64,000 nt of DNA from the NCBI RefSeq assembly GCF_029338195.1, contig NZ_CP119779.1, positions 1,302,001 through 1,366,000 on the forward strand, read 5' to 3'. This document shows positions 9,519 to 18,302 of this stretch, one piece after another (the first letter of the stretch is position 1; each line of letters begins with the position of its first letter). Below the pieces are notes generated by a model. The model saw only the letters and a program-made list of their open reading frames with translations. It made no database searches and was not told the origin of the DNA. Origin of the DNA: Haloarcula litorea (lineage in GTDB: Archaea > Halobacteriota > Halobacteria > Halobacteriales > Haloarculaceae). Position numbers and translations under genes: made by a program.

Positions 9519-10676
9519 TCAGTCGCCGTCCGCGGCGAAGCCGACCACGGCGGCGTCCTCGGCGGCGCGCTCGGCGGCCGCGTCGAGGTCGAACTCGCGG
9601 ACGATCTCGCCGTCACGCACGAGCGGTTCCAGCAGCGAGTCGGCGTCGGCCGGCCCCTCGCGGTCGGCCAGCCCGACGTGGTGGCCGCCGTCGGGGGTCC
9701 GGTAGACGGCCTTCGTCCCGGTGAGCTTCCCGCGCTTGGCGGCCGGTTCGCCCTCGACCTCGACGATGTCCAGCGCGAAGTCCAGCGGGTCGGCGTTGGA
9801 GACGTGGCTGCCGACGCCGAACCCGTCGGCGACGTCCCGCAGCTCCCGGAGCTGTTCGGGACCGAGGCCGCCGGAGACGAAGATGTCGACGTCCTCGTGG
9901 CCGTGGGCGTCCAGCGTCCAGCGCACCTCGCGGGCGATGTGTCGGAAGTCGCCGCGCCGGGAGCCCGTGGTGTCGAGTCGGACGCCGTCGAGGTCGTCGA
10001 CGGCCGCGACGGCCCGCAGTGCCTCGTCGACCTCGTCCGAGTAGGTGTCGACCAGCGCGATGCGGGGCGTGCCCTCGGGGGCGGACTCGTCGAAGGCCCG
10101 CCACGCGGCCTCCTGCTGGCCGCGGCCGAAACAGATGACCAGCGCGTGGGGCATCGTCCCGCCGGCCTCGCGGCCCAGCGCGTCGCCCGCGGCGACGTTC
10201 GAGAAGCCGTCCAGCCCGCCCAGCAGCGCCGACCGCTCGACCACCGCGCCCAGGGAGGGGTGGACGTGCCGGGAGCCGAAAGACAGCACCGTCGAGTCGG
10301 GGGCGGCACGGCGACACTCAAGCGCCCGCGTCGCCATCCCCGTCGGGTGGGAGAGCAGGCCCAGCAGCGCCGTCTCCAGCCGGCAGAACGCCAGGTACGG
10401 CCCCTCGATGCGCATCACCGGCCCGCCGTCGAACAGCTGGCCCTCGGGGAGCGCGTCCGCGTCGAGGTCCCGGCCGGCGAGCAGCTCGGCGGCGTCTTTC
10501 AGCCCCGCCAGGACGTGCCACTCGCCGGTCGGGAACTGGTCGGCGGTCACCTCGGCGACGACGTGGGGGTTCCGACCCGCGTGTTCGAGGGCCGCCACGG
10601 TCCGGTCGAAGTACGCGTCCGTCGCCCGGCCCTCGCGGATGGCCTCGGGCGGCACGATGTCGAACGAGTCGCTCAT
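9519..10676 (-). CDS. Nicotinate phosphoribosyltransferase
   Basis: 385 residues from ATG at 10676 (MSDSFDIVPPEAIREG). The enzyme makes nicotinate mononucleotide from nicotinate and PRPP in NAD salvage. Family features are the N-terminal TDAYFDRT segment, LSFGSRHVHPS, TMPHALV, VDTYSDEVDEAL, RLDTTGSRRGD and DIFVSGGLGPEQL, the last being the phosphate-binding loop of the TIM-like barrel. Length matches archaeal members. A nicotinamidase-like gene at 16562 could supply its substrate, but the two are not in one operon. Confidence 0.85.
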   Translation of the reverse strand: MSDSFDIVPPEAIREGRATDAYFDRTVAALEHAGRNPHVVAEVTADQFPTGEWHVLAGLKDAAELLAGRDLDADALPEGQLFDGGPVMRIEGPYLAFCRLETALLGLLSHPTGMATRALECRRAAPDSTVLSFGSRHVHPSLGAVVERSALLGGLDGFSNVAAGDALGREAGGTMPHALVICFGRGQQEAAWRAFDESAPEGTPRIALVDTYSDEVDEALRAVAAVDDLDGVRLDTTGSRRGDFRHIAREVRWTLDAHGHEDVDIFVSGGLGPEQLRELRDVADGFGVGSHVSNADPLDFALDIVEVEGEPAAKRGKLTGTKAVYRTPDGGHHVGLADREGPADADSLLEPLVRDGEIVREFDLDAAAERAAEDAAVVGFAADGD

Positions 10677-10785
10677 ACCGGCGTGTTCACCGGCGTCGGG
10701 AAAAAGCGCGCCGGTCGGCGACGGTTCCGGCGGTCGAGTCCGCCAGCCACAAGACACTTCGCGGGCCGGGTCTCCCTCCCGGACG

Positions 10786-10980
10786 ATGGGAACGTTCGAG
10801 GAGCTCGTGGTGCTGGACGCGACGGTCGGCCTCGCGATCGGCGCGGCGACCGCGGCGTGTGCGGTCGTCTCGGTCGGCCTGGCGACGCTGCTCGGCCCCC
10901 CGCTGTGGCTCCCGTTCGGCGTCGGGGGCGTCGTCGGTCTGGGCGTCCTCTGGGGGCTCGCCCGGACAGTCTCCGGGTGA
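10786..10980 (+). CDS. Small membrane protein
   Basis: ATG at 10786 gives 64 residues. Two hydrophobic segments fill most of the protein (about residues 10-34 and 39-58), with a Gly/Leu-rich second segment. No recognised family. It sits between the divergent NAPRTase gene and the convergent sensor kinase gene. The upstream 110 bp separate it from the NAPRTase start. Confidence 0.5.
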   Translation: MGTFEELVVLDATVGLAIGAATAACAVVSVGLATLLGPPLWLPFGVGGVVGLGVLWGLARTVSG

Positions 10981-11000
10981 GTCGCCCCACGCGGCCGCCG

Positions 11001-12470
11001 TCACTCGTGTTCCTCGGCGACCGGGATCCGGATCGTGACGACGGTCCCGCGCGGGCGACCGTCCGCGAACTCGATCGCCCCGCCGAGGTCCCGGAGGACC
11101 CACGTGGCCTCCCAGAGGCCGAGCCCGCTGGTGTGTTCTAACTGCGTGCGGTCCCGCTCCCCCTGGAGGAGCTCGATCTCGCGGTCGGGGATCCCCGGGC
11201 CGTCGTCGGCCACCCGGAGGGCGACGTAGTCGCCGTCGTCGGTCACCGAGGCGGTGACCTCGACGGCCGGCTCCTCGCTGTCGTTGTGTTCGATCGCGTT
11301 CTCGAGGACGTTCTCGACGGCGACGGCGAGCCCGTCGGTGGCTCTGACGGCCGGGAGATCGGGCAGCTCGACCGAGATCGACGCCGTCGGGTGGGCCGTC
11401 CGAACCGCGGCGACACACTCCGTCACCGTCGCCGACAGGTCCGCCGGGTGCGCGTCGTACTCGCCGGAGACGACGTGTTCGACCTCGCGGGTCTGTTCGC
11501 TGATCCGCTGGAGGTCCGTGACAGCGGTCTGGATCTGCCGGGCCAGCGACTCCTGCTCGTCGTCCAGCTCCGCCTCCAGGACCTCGGCGGTGCCGTGGGC
11601 AACGTCCATCCGATTGCGGATGTCGTGTCGGAGCGTCCGCGAGAGGACCTGTAGCCGTTCGCGGCGCTGTTTCCGGTCCGTCACGTCGACGTAGTAGGCG
11701 TACTCCTCGGTGTCGGGAGCCTGCTGGGCGGGCGCGGTCACGCGGACGAACTCCCGCTGGCCGTAGGCCGTCTCCAGCGTGATCGCCGTCTCGGTCCACT
11801 CGCCGCCGTCGTCGTCGTCGGAGGGGGGGTGCGACCGACCGGACCGGACCCCGCCGTCGACCCGCTCCGGTTCCTCGCCCGGCGGCCGCAGGACCGTCCT
11901 GAGGTCGCGCCCGGCGAGGTCCGACGCCGAGTGGTCGAACACCTCCTCGAAGGCGGGGTTGACCATCTCGACGTGGACCTCCTCGCCGACGAACTTCACG
12001 CCGATCACGGGGTTCGGGACGTTCTCGAACAGCGCGGCGAACTTGTCCCGCTCGCGCTTGACGATCCGCATGCTGTCGAGCCGTGCGGCGTCGTACCAGC
12101 CCACGAGGAGGCCCGCGACGACGGTCAGTCCGGCGATCGTGGTCGCCAGCGGGATCGGCTTGAACCGGGACTGCAGCGACTGGCTGCCGAGGACCAGCAG
12201 CGCCGTGAGACCGACGGCGGCGACGGCGACGCCGGCCCACGCCCCCATCCGGCGGGCCTGCCGCTCTGTCGCCCGCGTCCAGAGCCACGCGGCGGTTCCG
12301 ACCAGCGCCGCCGCGACGCCGAGCGACAGCGTGTTCTCCAGCGCCGTCGTCCAGAGCGGGTCGCCCTGCTGGACGGCGTCGACGTAGACGTCGACCGCGG
12401 CCAGGCCCGCGACGGCGAGGCCGACGACCGCGACGACCGCTCCGACGCCGAGCTCCTGTCGATCCGACAA
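11001..12470 (-). CDS. Membrane sensor histidine kinase with PAS domain
   Basis: 489 residues with a TTG start at 12470 (no nearby ATG). Four hydrophobic segments (residues about 8-125) are followed by a PAS-like domain (VPNPVIGVKFVGEEVHVEMVNPAF), then the dimerisation helix with the phosphoacceptor in LRHDIRNRMDVAHG, and an HATPase domain with N-box LENAIEHND, G1 DDGPGIPD and G2 SGLGLWEATWV. It is a typical haloarchaeal hybrid-free kinase. The stimulus is unknown and no response regulator is adjacent. Confidence 0.85.
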   Translation of the reverse strand: MSDRQELGVGAVVAVVGLAVAGLAAVDVYVDAVQQGDPLWTTALENTLSLGVAAALVGTAAWLWTRATERQARRMGAWAGVAVAAVGLTALLVLGSQSLQSRFKPIPLATTIAGLTVVAGLLVGWYDAARLDSMRIVKRERDKFAALFENVPNPVIGVKFVGEEVHVEMVNPAFEEVFDHSASDLAGRDLRTVLRPPGEEPERVDGGVRSGRSHPPSDDDDGGEWTETAITLETAYGQREFVRVTAPAQQAPDTEEYAYYVDVTDRKQRRERLQVLSRTLRHDIRNRMDVAHGTAEVLEAELDDEQESLARQIQTAVTDLQRISEQTREVEHVVSGEYDAHPADLSATVTECVAAVRTAHPTASISVELPDLPAVRATDGLAVAVENVLENAIEHNDSEEPAVEVTASVTDDGDYVALRVADDGPGIPDREIELLQGERDRTQLEHTSGLGLWEATWVLRDLGGAIEFADGRPRGTVVTIRIPVAEEHE

Positions 12471-12655
12471 GCTTACGCTCCCGTCACCGCCGGTGACGCG
12501 GCGGTCACGCTACCCCGTACGCGCTGGCCAGTAACCGGCGACCGTCGAGCAGGCGACTGGTGTTCCATCGTCTCCACTCGGTGGGGTAGGGGTAAAACAC
12601 TAGTGCCAAACCGACTCAGTTCCGCTCGAAGCGGTGTTCCCGAGCTAAACGTCTG

Positions 12656-12843
12656 TCAGCGCCCGGACGGCGGTCCGTCGTCGCCGGCCGCCGCCTCGAT
12701 GAGCGCCTCGCTCAGTTCGCTCTTCCGGTGGGTCACCTGCAGGTGGACGTACAGGTCCCGCTGTTCCTCCTCGGCGTGGGTACAGAGCGGACAGACGTGG
12801 GGCGACTCGCCCTCGGGTGCCCGTCGCTCGGAGACTGGTGTCA
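12656..12843 (-). CDS. C2H2-like small zinc finger protein
   Basis: ATG at 12843 gives 62 residues with HVCPLCTHAEEEQRD followed by LYVHLQVTHR, a CxxC...HxxxxH single zinc finger. Small proteins of this kind are common in haloarchaea and may bind nucleic acid or protein. IS copy 1 lies 30 bp upstream of the start codon, so the native promoter has been separated from the gene; reconstruction without the IS places an AT-rich stretch with TATAT directly upstream. Confidence 0.65.
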
Positions 12844-12865
12844 TTCGTCCGGATAGTGTATTCTG

Positions 12866-13624
12866 TCCTATATGGCACTGTCTAGTTGAGAGATTGAGGA
12901 GCGAGGAGGTTGTAGCGAGAAGTGTCCATGCAACTCGCAAACCTCCTCAAAGAGGAGTTAGAGATAGAGAATCAAGACGCTTGGGAGAACGAGCGCACGC
13001 CGACACCCGTGCGCTGTTTCGCGGTTCGACTTCACTCAATGGGGTTGTCGTTGCGTGAAGTCGAGGCTGTTTTGGGCTGGCTGGGTGTCGATCGCTGCCA
13101 TCAAGCGATTTGGAATTGGAAGGAGACGCTGGCCGAGACACAGAGCGACCCGCCAAGGATTTCGCCGACGTTTGTCGCGGTCGACGAAACACAGATTGAG
13201 ATCGATGGCGAGAAACACTGGCTGTTCGCTGCGATCGACACCAACTCAAAACTGCTCCTGGACGTCGATGTCTACAGCCGCCGCGGCACCGATCCTGCGG
13301 CGGCGTTCCTCCACCGCCTCACCGAGAAACACGATGTCGACGAGACGGTGTTTCTGGTTGATGCTGGCGGCTACCTGACTGCCCTCTCTCGTCACGATTT
13401 GAGCGGGTGGCTCGACTACCACGACCGAAACTACATCGAGAAATGGTTTCAGACCCTCGCAATGCGGCTCACCCGCTTCCATTCGTACTGGCGGGGCAGT
13501 CAGGCCAGCGCGACACGCTGGCTCAGACGCTTCAGACACTACTACAACCGACATCGGCCGAATCAAGCGTTAGATGGACGCACTCCTGCTGAGGAGGTCC
13601 AGAACTAGACAGTGCCTCCTATAT
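12866..13624. mobile_element. IS6-family insertion sequence, copy 1
   Basis: The element proper is 12874-13616 (743 bp) with perfect 14-bp terminal inverted repeats GGCACTGTCTAGTT. It is flanked by 8-bp direct repeats TCCTATAT at 12866-12873 and 13617-13624. Size, transposase and 8-bp target duplication fit the IS6 family, resembling haloarchaeal ISH14/ISH15-like elements. A second copy, apparently identical, is at 39282-40024. The intact target duplication and identity point to recent transposition. Confidence 0.95.
12922..13608 (+). CDS. IS6-family transposase (copy 1)
   Basis: 228 residues with GTG start at 12922, or 226 from the ATG at 12928. An N-terminal helical DNA-binding part (LREVEAVLGWLGVDRCHQAI) is followed by the DDE catalytic core: Asp in FVAVDETQIEIDG, Asp in TVFLVDAGGYL, and Glu in NYIEKWFQTLAMR. 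Length is usual for IS6 transposases. The protein is identical to that of copy 2. No frameshift or stop is present, so both copies could be active. Confidence 0.95.
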   Translation: MSMQLANLLKEELEIENQDAWENERTPTPVRCFAVRLHSMGLSLREVEAVLGWLGVDRCHQAIWNWKETLAETQSDPPRISPTFVAVDETQIEIDGEKHWLFAAIDTNSKLLLDVDVYSRRGTDPAAAFLHRLTEKHDVDETVFLVDAGGYLTALSRHDLSGWLDYHDRNYIEKWFQTLAMRLTRFHSYWRGSQASATRWLRRFRHYYNRHRPNQALDGRTPAEEVQN

Positions 13625-13684
13625 GAATCTGTCTATGAGATGTCCGTTCCGCTCCGGAGGCGGACGGAGGGATACCGAGCGTGC

Positions 13685-15010
13685 TCAGCCGGGCGGCGCG
13701 TGGACGCCGTCTAGCTGGTCCACGGTAGGCGCGTTGACGATGCGGACCCGCGTCCCGGAGCGGGTGATCCGGAAGGCGTCCTCGAAGGAACTGGACGCGG
13801 GAACCACGTAGACGTTCCCCGCCCGCCGGCTCGCGCCGTGTTCCTCGACCAGCGCGGCCCGGTAGGCGCTCGCGAACTCGCGGGCATCCGTCCCGCTGTC
13901 CCACTCGCTGACCCAGACGTAGCCGTAGCCGCCCGACCCGTTCCGGTAGGGGACGACGGAGTCGCCGGCCCACCCCACCGACGGCTCGCTCCGGTAGGAG
14001 TACCGCGAGGCGTCCGTCCGGTCGTTGTGGTACATCGTCGCGAAGATCGAGGCCTCGCCGACGGTGTCGGCCACCGGGTCGTGGTCGAACCGCTCCCACT
14101 CGCCGTTCGAGCGGTCGGGGACGGTGACGTTCACCGGGTCGTCGTCCGGGTAGCGATCGGGGTGGATGACCTGCTCGCTGCTGTCGGGGAACTGCTCGTG
14201 GGCGGCGTCGACGGCCGACCAGCCACCGCTCTCGTACAGGTGGTCGACGAACGCCGGCCCGGTCGCGTAGGGCTGGAGCAGGACGGTGAACAGGCCCGGA
14301 TACTGGACGGTGCCGCCACCGCCGCCGCTCCGGTCGGGCCGGTCGACGCAGCGCCACTGGTCGCCACACCGCCGCTCGTACAGCGCCTGGACGTAGTTGG
14401 CCTCGCCCTCGATCAGCCCGTCGCGGGCGAGCTGTCGGTCCTGCGTCTCGGCGGAGCCGTTGAGCCCGAACTGCTGGTCCTGGAGCGCGTGGACCAGCTC
14501 GTGGGCCAGCGTCGCCCGGTCGACCAGCGGCGTCTCCGTCGGGCTGACGACGACGATCTCGTCCCGGCTCGGCGAGTAGTAACCCTGGACGCTCGTCGAG
14601 AGCGTGCTGGAGATGGCCTCGCTGCTGCCGGCGTCCTCGCCGATGAGCAACAGCGCCTCCCACACCTGGTCGTTCCAGGGGTCCTGTGGCGGGCCGCCGC
14701 TCCCGTTGCTCCCCCGCGAGCGGTTTCGGTACTCCGCCCGCGAGATGACCTCGACCGGGACCGTCTCCGTGAACTCCCGGTCGCGGATGTGCTCGACGCG
14801 GGCCATCGTCCGGGCACTGACCGCCTCCCGCTCGCTCTCGTTCAGGCCGTCCTCGGTGGTGACGTTCACCGGGTCGTCGTACCAGTAGCCGTTCTCCCAG
14901 CCGATGGCGTCCTCGCCCATCGGCTCCGCCGGGTGGTCGCTCCCGCCGAAGGAGGGCACGGCACAGCCGGCGAGGACGACCAGCGACGCCAACAGTAGTT
15001 CCCTACGCAT
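13685..15010 (-). CDS. Hvo_1808-family surface protein, HELVH metalloprotease-like (1)
   Basis: 441 residues. A lipoprotein signal peptide (LLASLVVLAGCAVPSFGG) leads to an extracellular domain with TLAHELVHALQDQQFGL near residue 165, a zinc-protease HExxH-like motif, followed by DGLIEGEANYVQ, where the Glu could be the third zinc ligand. This is the Hvo_1808 type of haloarchaeal surface protein. Two cysteines (RRCGDQWRC) probably form a disulfide. Its start overlaps the upstream paralogue by 8 bp, so the two are co-transcribed and arose by tandem duplication. Confidence 0.8.
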   Translation of the reverse strand: MRRELLLASLVVLAGCAVPSFGGSDHPAEPMGEDAIGWENGYWYDDPVNVTTEDGLNESEREAVSARTMARVEHIRDREFTETVPVEVISRAEYRNRSRGSNGSGGPPQDPWNDQVWEALLLIGEDAGSSEAISSTLSTSVQGYYSPSRDEIVVVSPTETPLVDRATLAHELVHALQDQQFGLNGSAETQDRQLARDGLIEGEANYVQALYERRCGDQWRCVDRPDRSGGGGGTVQYPGLFTVLLQPYATGPAFVDHLYESGGWSAVDAAHEQFPDSSEQVIHPDRYPDDDPVNVTVPDRSNGEWERFDHDPVADTVGEASIFATMYHNDRTDASRYSYRSEPSVGWAGDSVVPYRNGSGGYGYVWVSEWDSGTDAREFASAYRAALVEEHGASRRAGNVYVVPASSSFEDAFRITRSGTRVRIVNAPTVDQLDGVHAPPG

Positions 15011-16481
15011 TATGGATCTCCGATAGCCCCCCTTGGGACGGCGCGTTGACGACAGTTACGGTGTCACCCTCGACCCGGACGGCGACGGCACCCGCGTATG
15101 GGCTGTCGCCGGCGAGCGTCCAGGTGTGCTCGCCGACCCGCCGGCCGCCCCAGTGACCCAGCACGTCGCCCCACGCCGCGGCGAAGGCCGCCGCCGCGGC
15201 CGGCGAGTCCCAGCCGGTCCGCCAGACGGAGGCCGTCGCCGTCCCGTTCGTGTAGACGTGGAGCCGGCCGCCGTCCCAGCCCGCGGTCCCCGGCAGCGTG
15301 TAGTCGTAGGGGTCGGTCTCGGCCAGCCCGCCGCCGGCGGCGTAGTCGAACACCGCCCGCCGCTGGACGACGGCCGAGCCGTTGTAGTCGTCGGCGATCG
15401 TGTACGCCATCGTCGCCGCGATGGCCGAGGGGCCGACGACGCCGTAGTCGGGGCGACCCGGTGGACGGACCCGCTCCCACTCGTCGCTGGACCGGTCGGA
15501 CAGTTCGACCTCGCGTGGCTCCCACTCGGGGTAGTCCCCGGGGTTCGTGACCTCCCGAGCGCCGTCTGGCACCTCGCCGTAGGCGTCGTTCACGGCCGCC
15601 CACCCGCCGCGGTCGCGGAGGTCGGCCACCAGCCCCGCGCCGTCGCTGTACGGGAAGTACAGGAGGAAAGAGAGCCCGAAGTGGCGGTCGCCGCCGCCCG
15701 CGCTCGCGCCGGCCCCGCCCGAGAGACACGACCACGACGCGCCACAGCGCTCGGTGTAGTCGGCCGTCGTCGCCACCGCGTCGCCCTCGACGAGGCCGTT
15801 GCGGCCCTGGACCGCGTCGCGGGTCCGGGCGTCGCTCCGCAGGCCGAACCGCTGGTCCTGGAGCGCGTGGACCAGCTCGTGGGCCAGCGTCGACTCGTCG
15901 ACGCTCGGGGTCTCGGTGTCGGTGACGAGGACGATGGCGTCCCGCCGGGGGCTGTAGTAGCCCAGCACGCTCTCGCCGAGGGTCGACTCCTGGACCGCGA
16001 CGGCGTCCCGGTCCTCGCCGATCAGGAACAGCGCCTCGAACTTCGCGTCGTCGAACCGCCTGGTCGCCGCGCTCACCGTCCCGCCCCGGTTTTCGCGGAA
16101 CCGTTCCCGACTGACCGTCTCGACGGGGACTCGCTCCGCGAACTCCAGCCGCCGGACCACCTCGACCCGGGCCATCGCTCGGCTCACGACGGCTCGCCGC
16201 TCGCTCTCGTTCAGGCCGTCCTCGGTCGTCACCGACAGCGTCTCGTTGTGCCAGTAGCCGGCCTCCCAGCCCAGTCGGTCCGTGGCGGGGTCCGGCGGCG
16301 CGTCCCCGGCCCCCGCCGGCGTCGCCTCCGTCGTGGCCGGCGTCTCGACGTCGAGTTCGACCGTCTCGTCGACGGTCGGCGTCGCTCCGGCGTCGTGGTC
16401 GGGCCCCGGTGCGGGGAGGGTCTGACAGCCCGACAGGAGACACAGCGCGGCGACCGCCGCGACGGCCCACTCGTGTCGCAT
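15003..16481 (-). CDS. Hvo_1808-family surface protein, HELVH metalloprotease-like (2)
   Basis: 492 residues, first gene of the two-gene operon. The signal peptide AVAALCLLSGCQTLPAPG has a lipobox cysteine. A Thr-rich spacer (residues about 30-65) leads to the paralogous domain: WEAGYWHNETLSVTTEDGL, STLAHELVHALQDQRFGL, NGLVEGDAVATT. The third-ligand Glu is kept (LVEGD). The paralogue downstream shares the same order of motifs with clear divergence. Both should be lipid-anchored outside the cell. Whether they cleave peptides is not known. Confidence 0.8.
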   Translation of the reverse strand: MRHEWAVAAVAALCLLSGCQTLPAPGPDHDAGATPTVDETVELDVETPATTEATPAGAGDAPPDPATDRLGWEAGYWHNETLSVTTEDGLNESERRAVVSRAMARVEVVRRLEFAERVPVETVSRERFRENRGGTVSAATRRFDDAKFEALFLIGEDRDAVAVQESTLGESVLGYYSPRRDAIVLVTDTETPSVDESTLAHELVHALQDQRFGLRSDARTRDAVQGRNGLVEGDAVATTADYTERCGASWSCLSGGAGASAGGGDRHFGLSFLLYFPYSDGAGLVADLRDRGGWAAVNDAYGEVPDGAREVTNPGDYPEWEPREVELSDRSSDEWERVRPPGRPDYGVVGPSAIAATMAYTIADDYNGSAVVQRRAVFDYAAGGGLAETDPYDYTLPGTAGWDGGRLHVYTNGTATASVWRTGWDSPAAAAAFAAAWGDVLGHWGGRRVGEHTWTLAGDSPYAGAVAVRVEGDTVTVVNAPSQGGLSEIHNA

Positions 16482-16561
16482 CGCCTCGACGGAGGGGAAG
16501 CGCGGGGAAAAGCCCCACGCCGGGAGTAAGGTTCGAGGGGCCCGCGGCCCAACGACCGGAT

Positions 16562-17134
16562 ATGGAACTCGACCCCGACCGCACCGCCGTCGTCGTGGTG
16601 GACATGCAGAACGGCTTCTGTCACCCCGAGGGGAGCCTCTACGCGCCCGACAGCGAGGCGGCCATCGACCCCGTGAGCGGCCTGGTCGACCGCGCCCGCG
16701 ACGCCGGCGCGAGCGTCGTCTTCACCCGCGACATCCACCCGCCCGAGCAGTTCGACGACGCCCACTACTACGACGAGTTCGAGCGCTGGGGGGAACACGT
16801 CGTCGAGGGCTCCTGGGAGGCCGACCTCGTGGACGAACTGACGCCCCGGGAGGAGGAGCTGGTCGTCGTCAAACACACCTACGACGCCTTCCACGAGACC
16901 CAGCTCGACGGCTGGCTCTCGGCCCACGGCATCGACGACCTGGTGGTCTGTGGAACGCTCGCGAACGTCTGCGTACTCCACACCGCCGCCAGCGCCGGCC
17001 TGCGGGACTACCGGCCGGTACTGGTCGAGGACGCCGTCGGCTTCATCGAGGGGGACCACAGGGAGTACGCGCTCGACCACGCCGACTGGCTGTTCGGCGA
17101 GGTGACCGAGCGCGACGCGATCGGGTTCGCCTGA
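16562..17134 (+). CDS. Isochorismatase-family hydrolase, nicotinamidase-like
   Basis: 190 residues from ATG at 16562. The cysteine-hydrolase triad can be seen: Asp in VVVVDMQNGFC, Lys in VVVKHTYDAF, and Cys in GTLANVCVLHTA. The motif DIHPPEQFDD fits the metal-binding region of nicotinamidases, although the classic HC is not obvious. Nicotinamidase would convert nicotinamide to nicotinate, feeding the NAPRTase at 9519. It is followed 8 bp later by the first repeat unit carrying the start of the DUF4385 gene. Confidence 0.75.
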   Translation: MELDPDRTAVVVVDMQNGFCHPEGSLYAPDSEAAIDPVSGLVDRARDAGASVVFTRDIHPPEQFDDAHYYDEFERWGEHVVEGSWEADLVDELTPREEELVVVKHTYDAFHETQLDGWLSAHGIDDLVVCGTLANVCVLHTAASAGLRDYRPVLVEDAVGFIEGDHREYALDHADWLFGEVTERDAIGFA

Positions 17135-17142
17135 ACGGACCG

Positions 17143-17822
17143 ATGAGCGACCCGGTCCGCGGCGAACTCGACGAGGTCGACGACGGCCCCGAGTACGACC
17201 ACCTTTTTCGGCGTCGGGTGTCCTCGCTCGCGTCGCTCGCTGCGGGCACCGCTCGCCGAAAAACGTGGGCGAAAAGACGGCCGCTCGCTCCGCTCGCGGC
17301 CGGAGGCGAAGGATGAGCGACCCGGTCCGCGGCGAACTCGACGAGGTCGACGACGGCCCCGAGTACGACCACCTTTTTCGGCGTCGGGTGTCCTCGCTCG
17401 CGTCGCTCGCTGCGGGCACCGCTCGCCGAAAAACGTGGGCGAAAAGACGGCCGCTCGCTCCGCTCGCGGCCGGAGGCGAAGGATGAGCGACCCGGTCCGC
17501 GGCGAACTCGACGAGGTCGACGACGGCCCCGAGTACGACCACCTTTTTCGGCGTCGGGTGTCCTCGCTCGCGTCGCTCGCTGCGGGCACCGCTCGCCGAA
17601 AAACGTGGGCGAAAAGACGGCCGCTCGCTCCGCTCGCGGCCGGAGGCGAAGGATGAGCGACCCGGTCCGCGGCGAACTCGACGAGGTCGACGACGGCCCC
17701 GAGTACGACCACCTTTTTCGGCGTCGGGTGTCCTCGCTCGCGTCGCTCGCTGCGGGCACCGCTCGCCGAAAAACGTGGGCGAAAAGACGGCCGCTCGCTC
17801 CGCTCGCGGCCGGAGGCGAAGG
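17143..17822. repeat. Four tandem 170-bp units carrying a duplicated gene start
   Basis: Four apparently identical 170-bp units begin at 17143, 17313, 17483 and 17653. Each has the first 58 bp of the gene at 17823 (ATGAGCGACCCGGTCCGCG onward, coding MSDPVRGELDEVDDGPEYD) and then a spacer of about 112 bp holding CTTTTTCGGCGTCGGGTGTC and AAAAACGTGGGCGAAAAGAC. The fifth copy of the 58 bp continues into the real gene. The spacer is the inverse of the element beside tiaS at 1.87-1.98 kb. Since 170 is not a multiple of 3, the units do not form one fused protein. Confidence 0.95.
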
Positions 17823-18302
17823 ATGAGCGACCCGGTCCGCGGCGAACTCGACGAGGTCGACGACGGCCCCGAGTACGACCTCGACTTCCGCGCCCACCCC
17901 GAGCGGTACCGCCACACGCCCGACGAGCGCGGCGCGTTCAAGATCGAGCCCTACAAGGGCGAACTGCTCCCCCACTGGACGGTCTCGGACCCCGAAGCGG
18001 CCGCCGAGGGCGCGCAGACCATCCACGACCGCTACCGCGAGTACCGCGCCGACGAGGAGTTCGTCGGGATGGACATGGCCCGGAAGTACCTCCAGATGGG
18101 GTGGACGCGGGCGCTGCGGTACGCGAAGTATCCCGGCGGGCAAAAGTACGAGGACGGCGAGGAGCGCGCCCCTCAGCGGTGGTACGACCCGGAGAAGCGC
18201 CGTATCTCGCGGATCTACCGGTTCCACCTCGACCGCGTGCGCGCGGACGACGCCTACGACCGCGCGAAGCAGCGCCACCGCGAGCGGTACGGCCAGGGCT
18301 AA
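17823..18302 (+). CDS. DUF4385 family protein
   Basis: ATG at 17823 gives 159 residues. Features of the family are DFRAHPERYRHTPDERGAF, KIEPYKGELLPHW, FVGMDMARKYLQMGWTRA, RRYAKYPGGQKY-like and a basic C-terminus. DUF4385 proteins occur in bacteria, phages and haloarchaea and have no firmly known function. Its first 58 bp are present in four extra upstream copies, so the ribosome-binding and start region is repeated; only this fifth copy is joined to the full gene. Confidence 0.8.
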   Translation: MSDPVRGELDEVDDGPEYDLDFRAHPERYRHTPDERGAFKIEPYKGELLPHWTVSDPEAAAEGAQTIHDRYREYRADEEFVGMDMARKYLQMGWTRALRYAKYPGGQKYEDGEERAPQRWYDPEKRRISRIYRFHLDRVRADDAYDRAKQRHRERYGQG

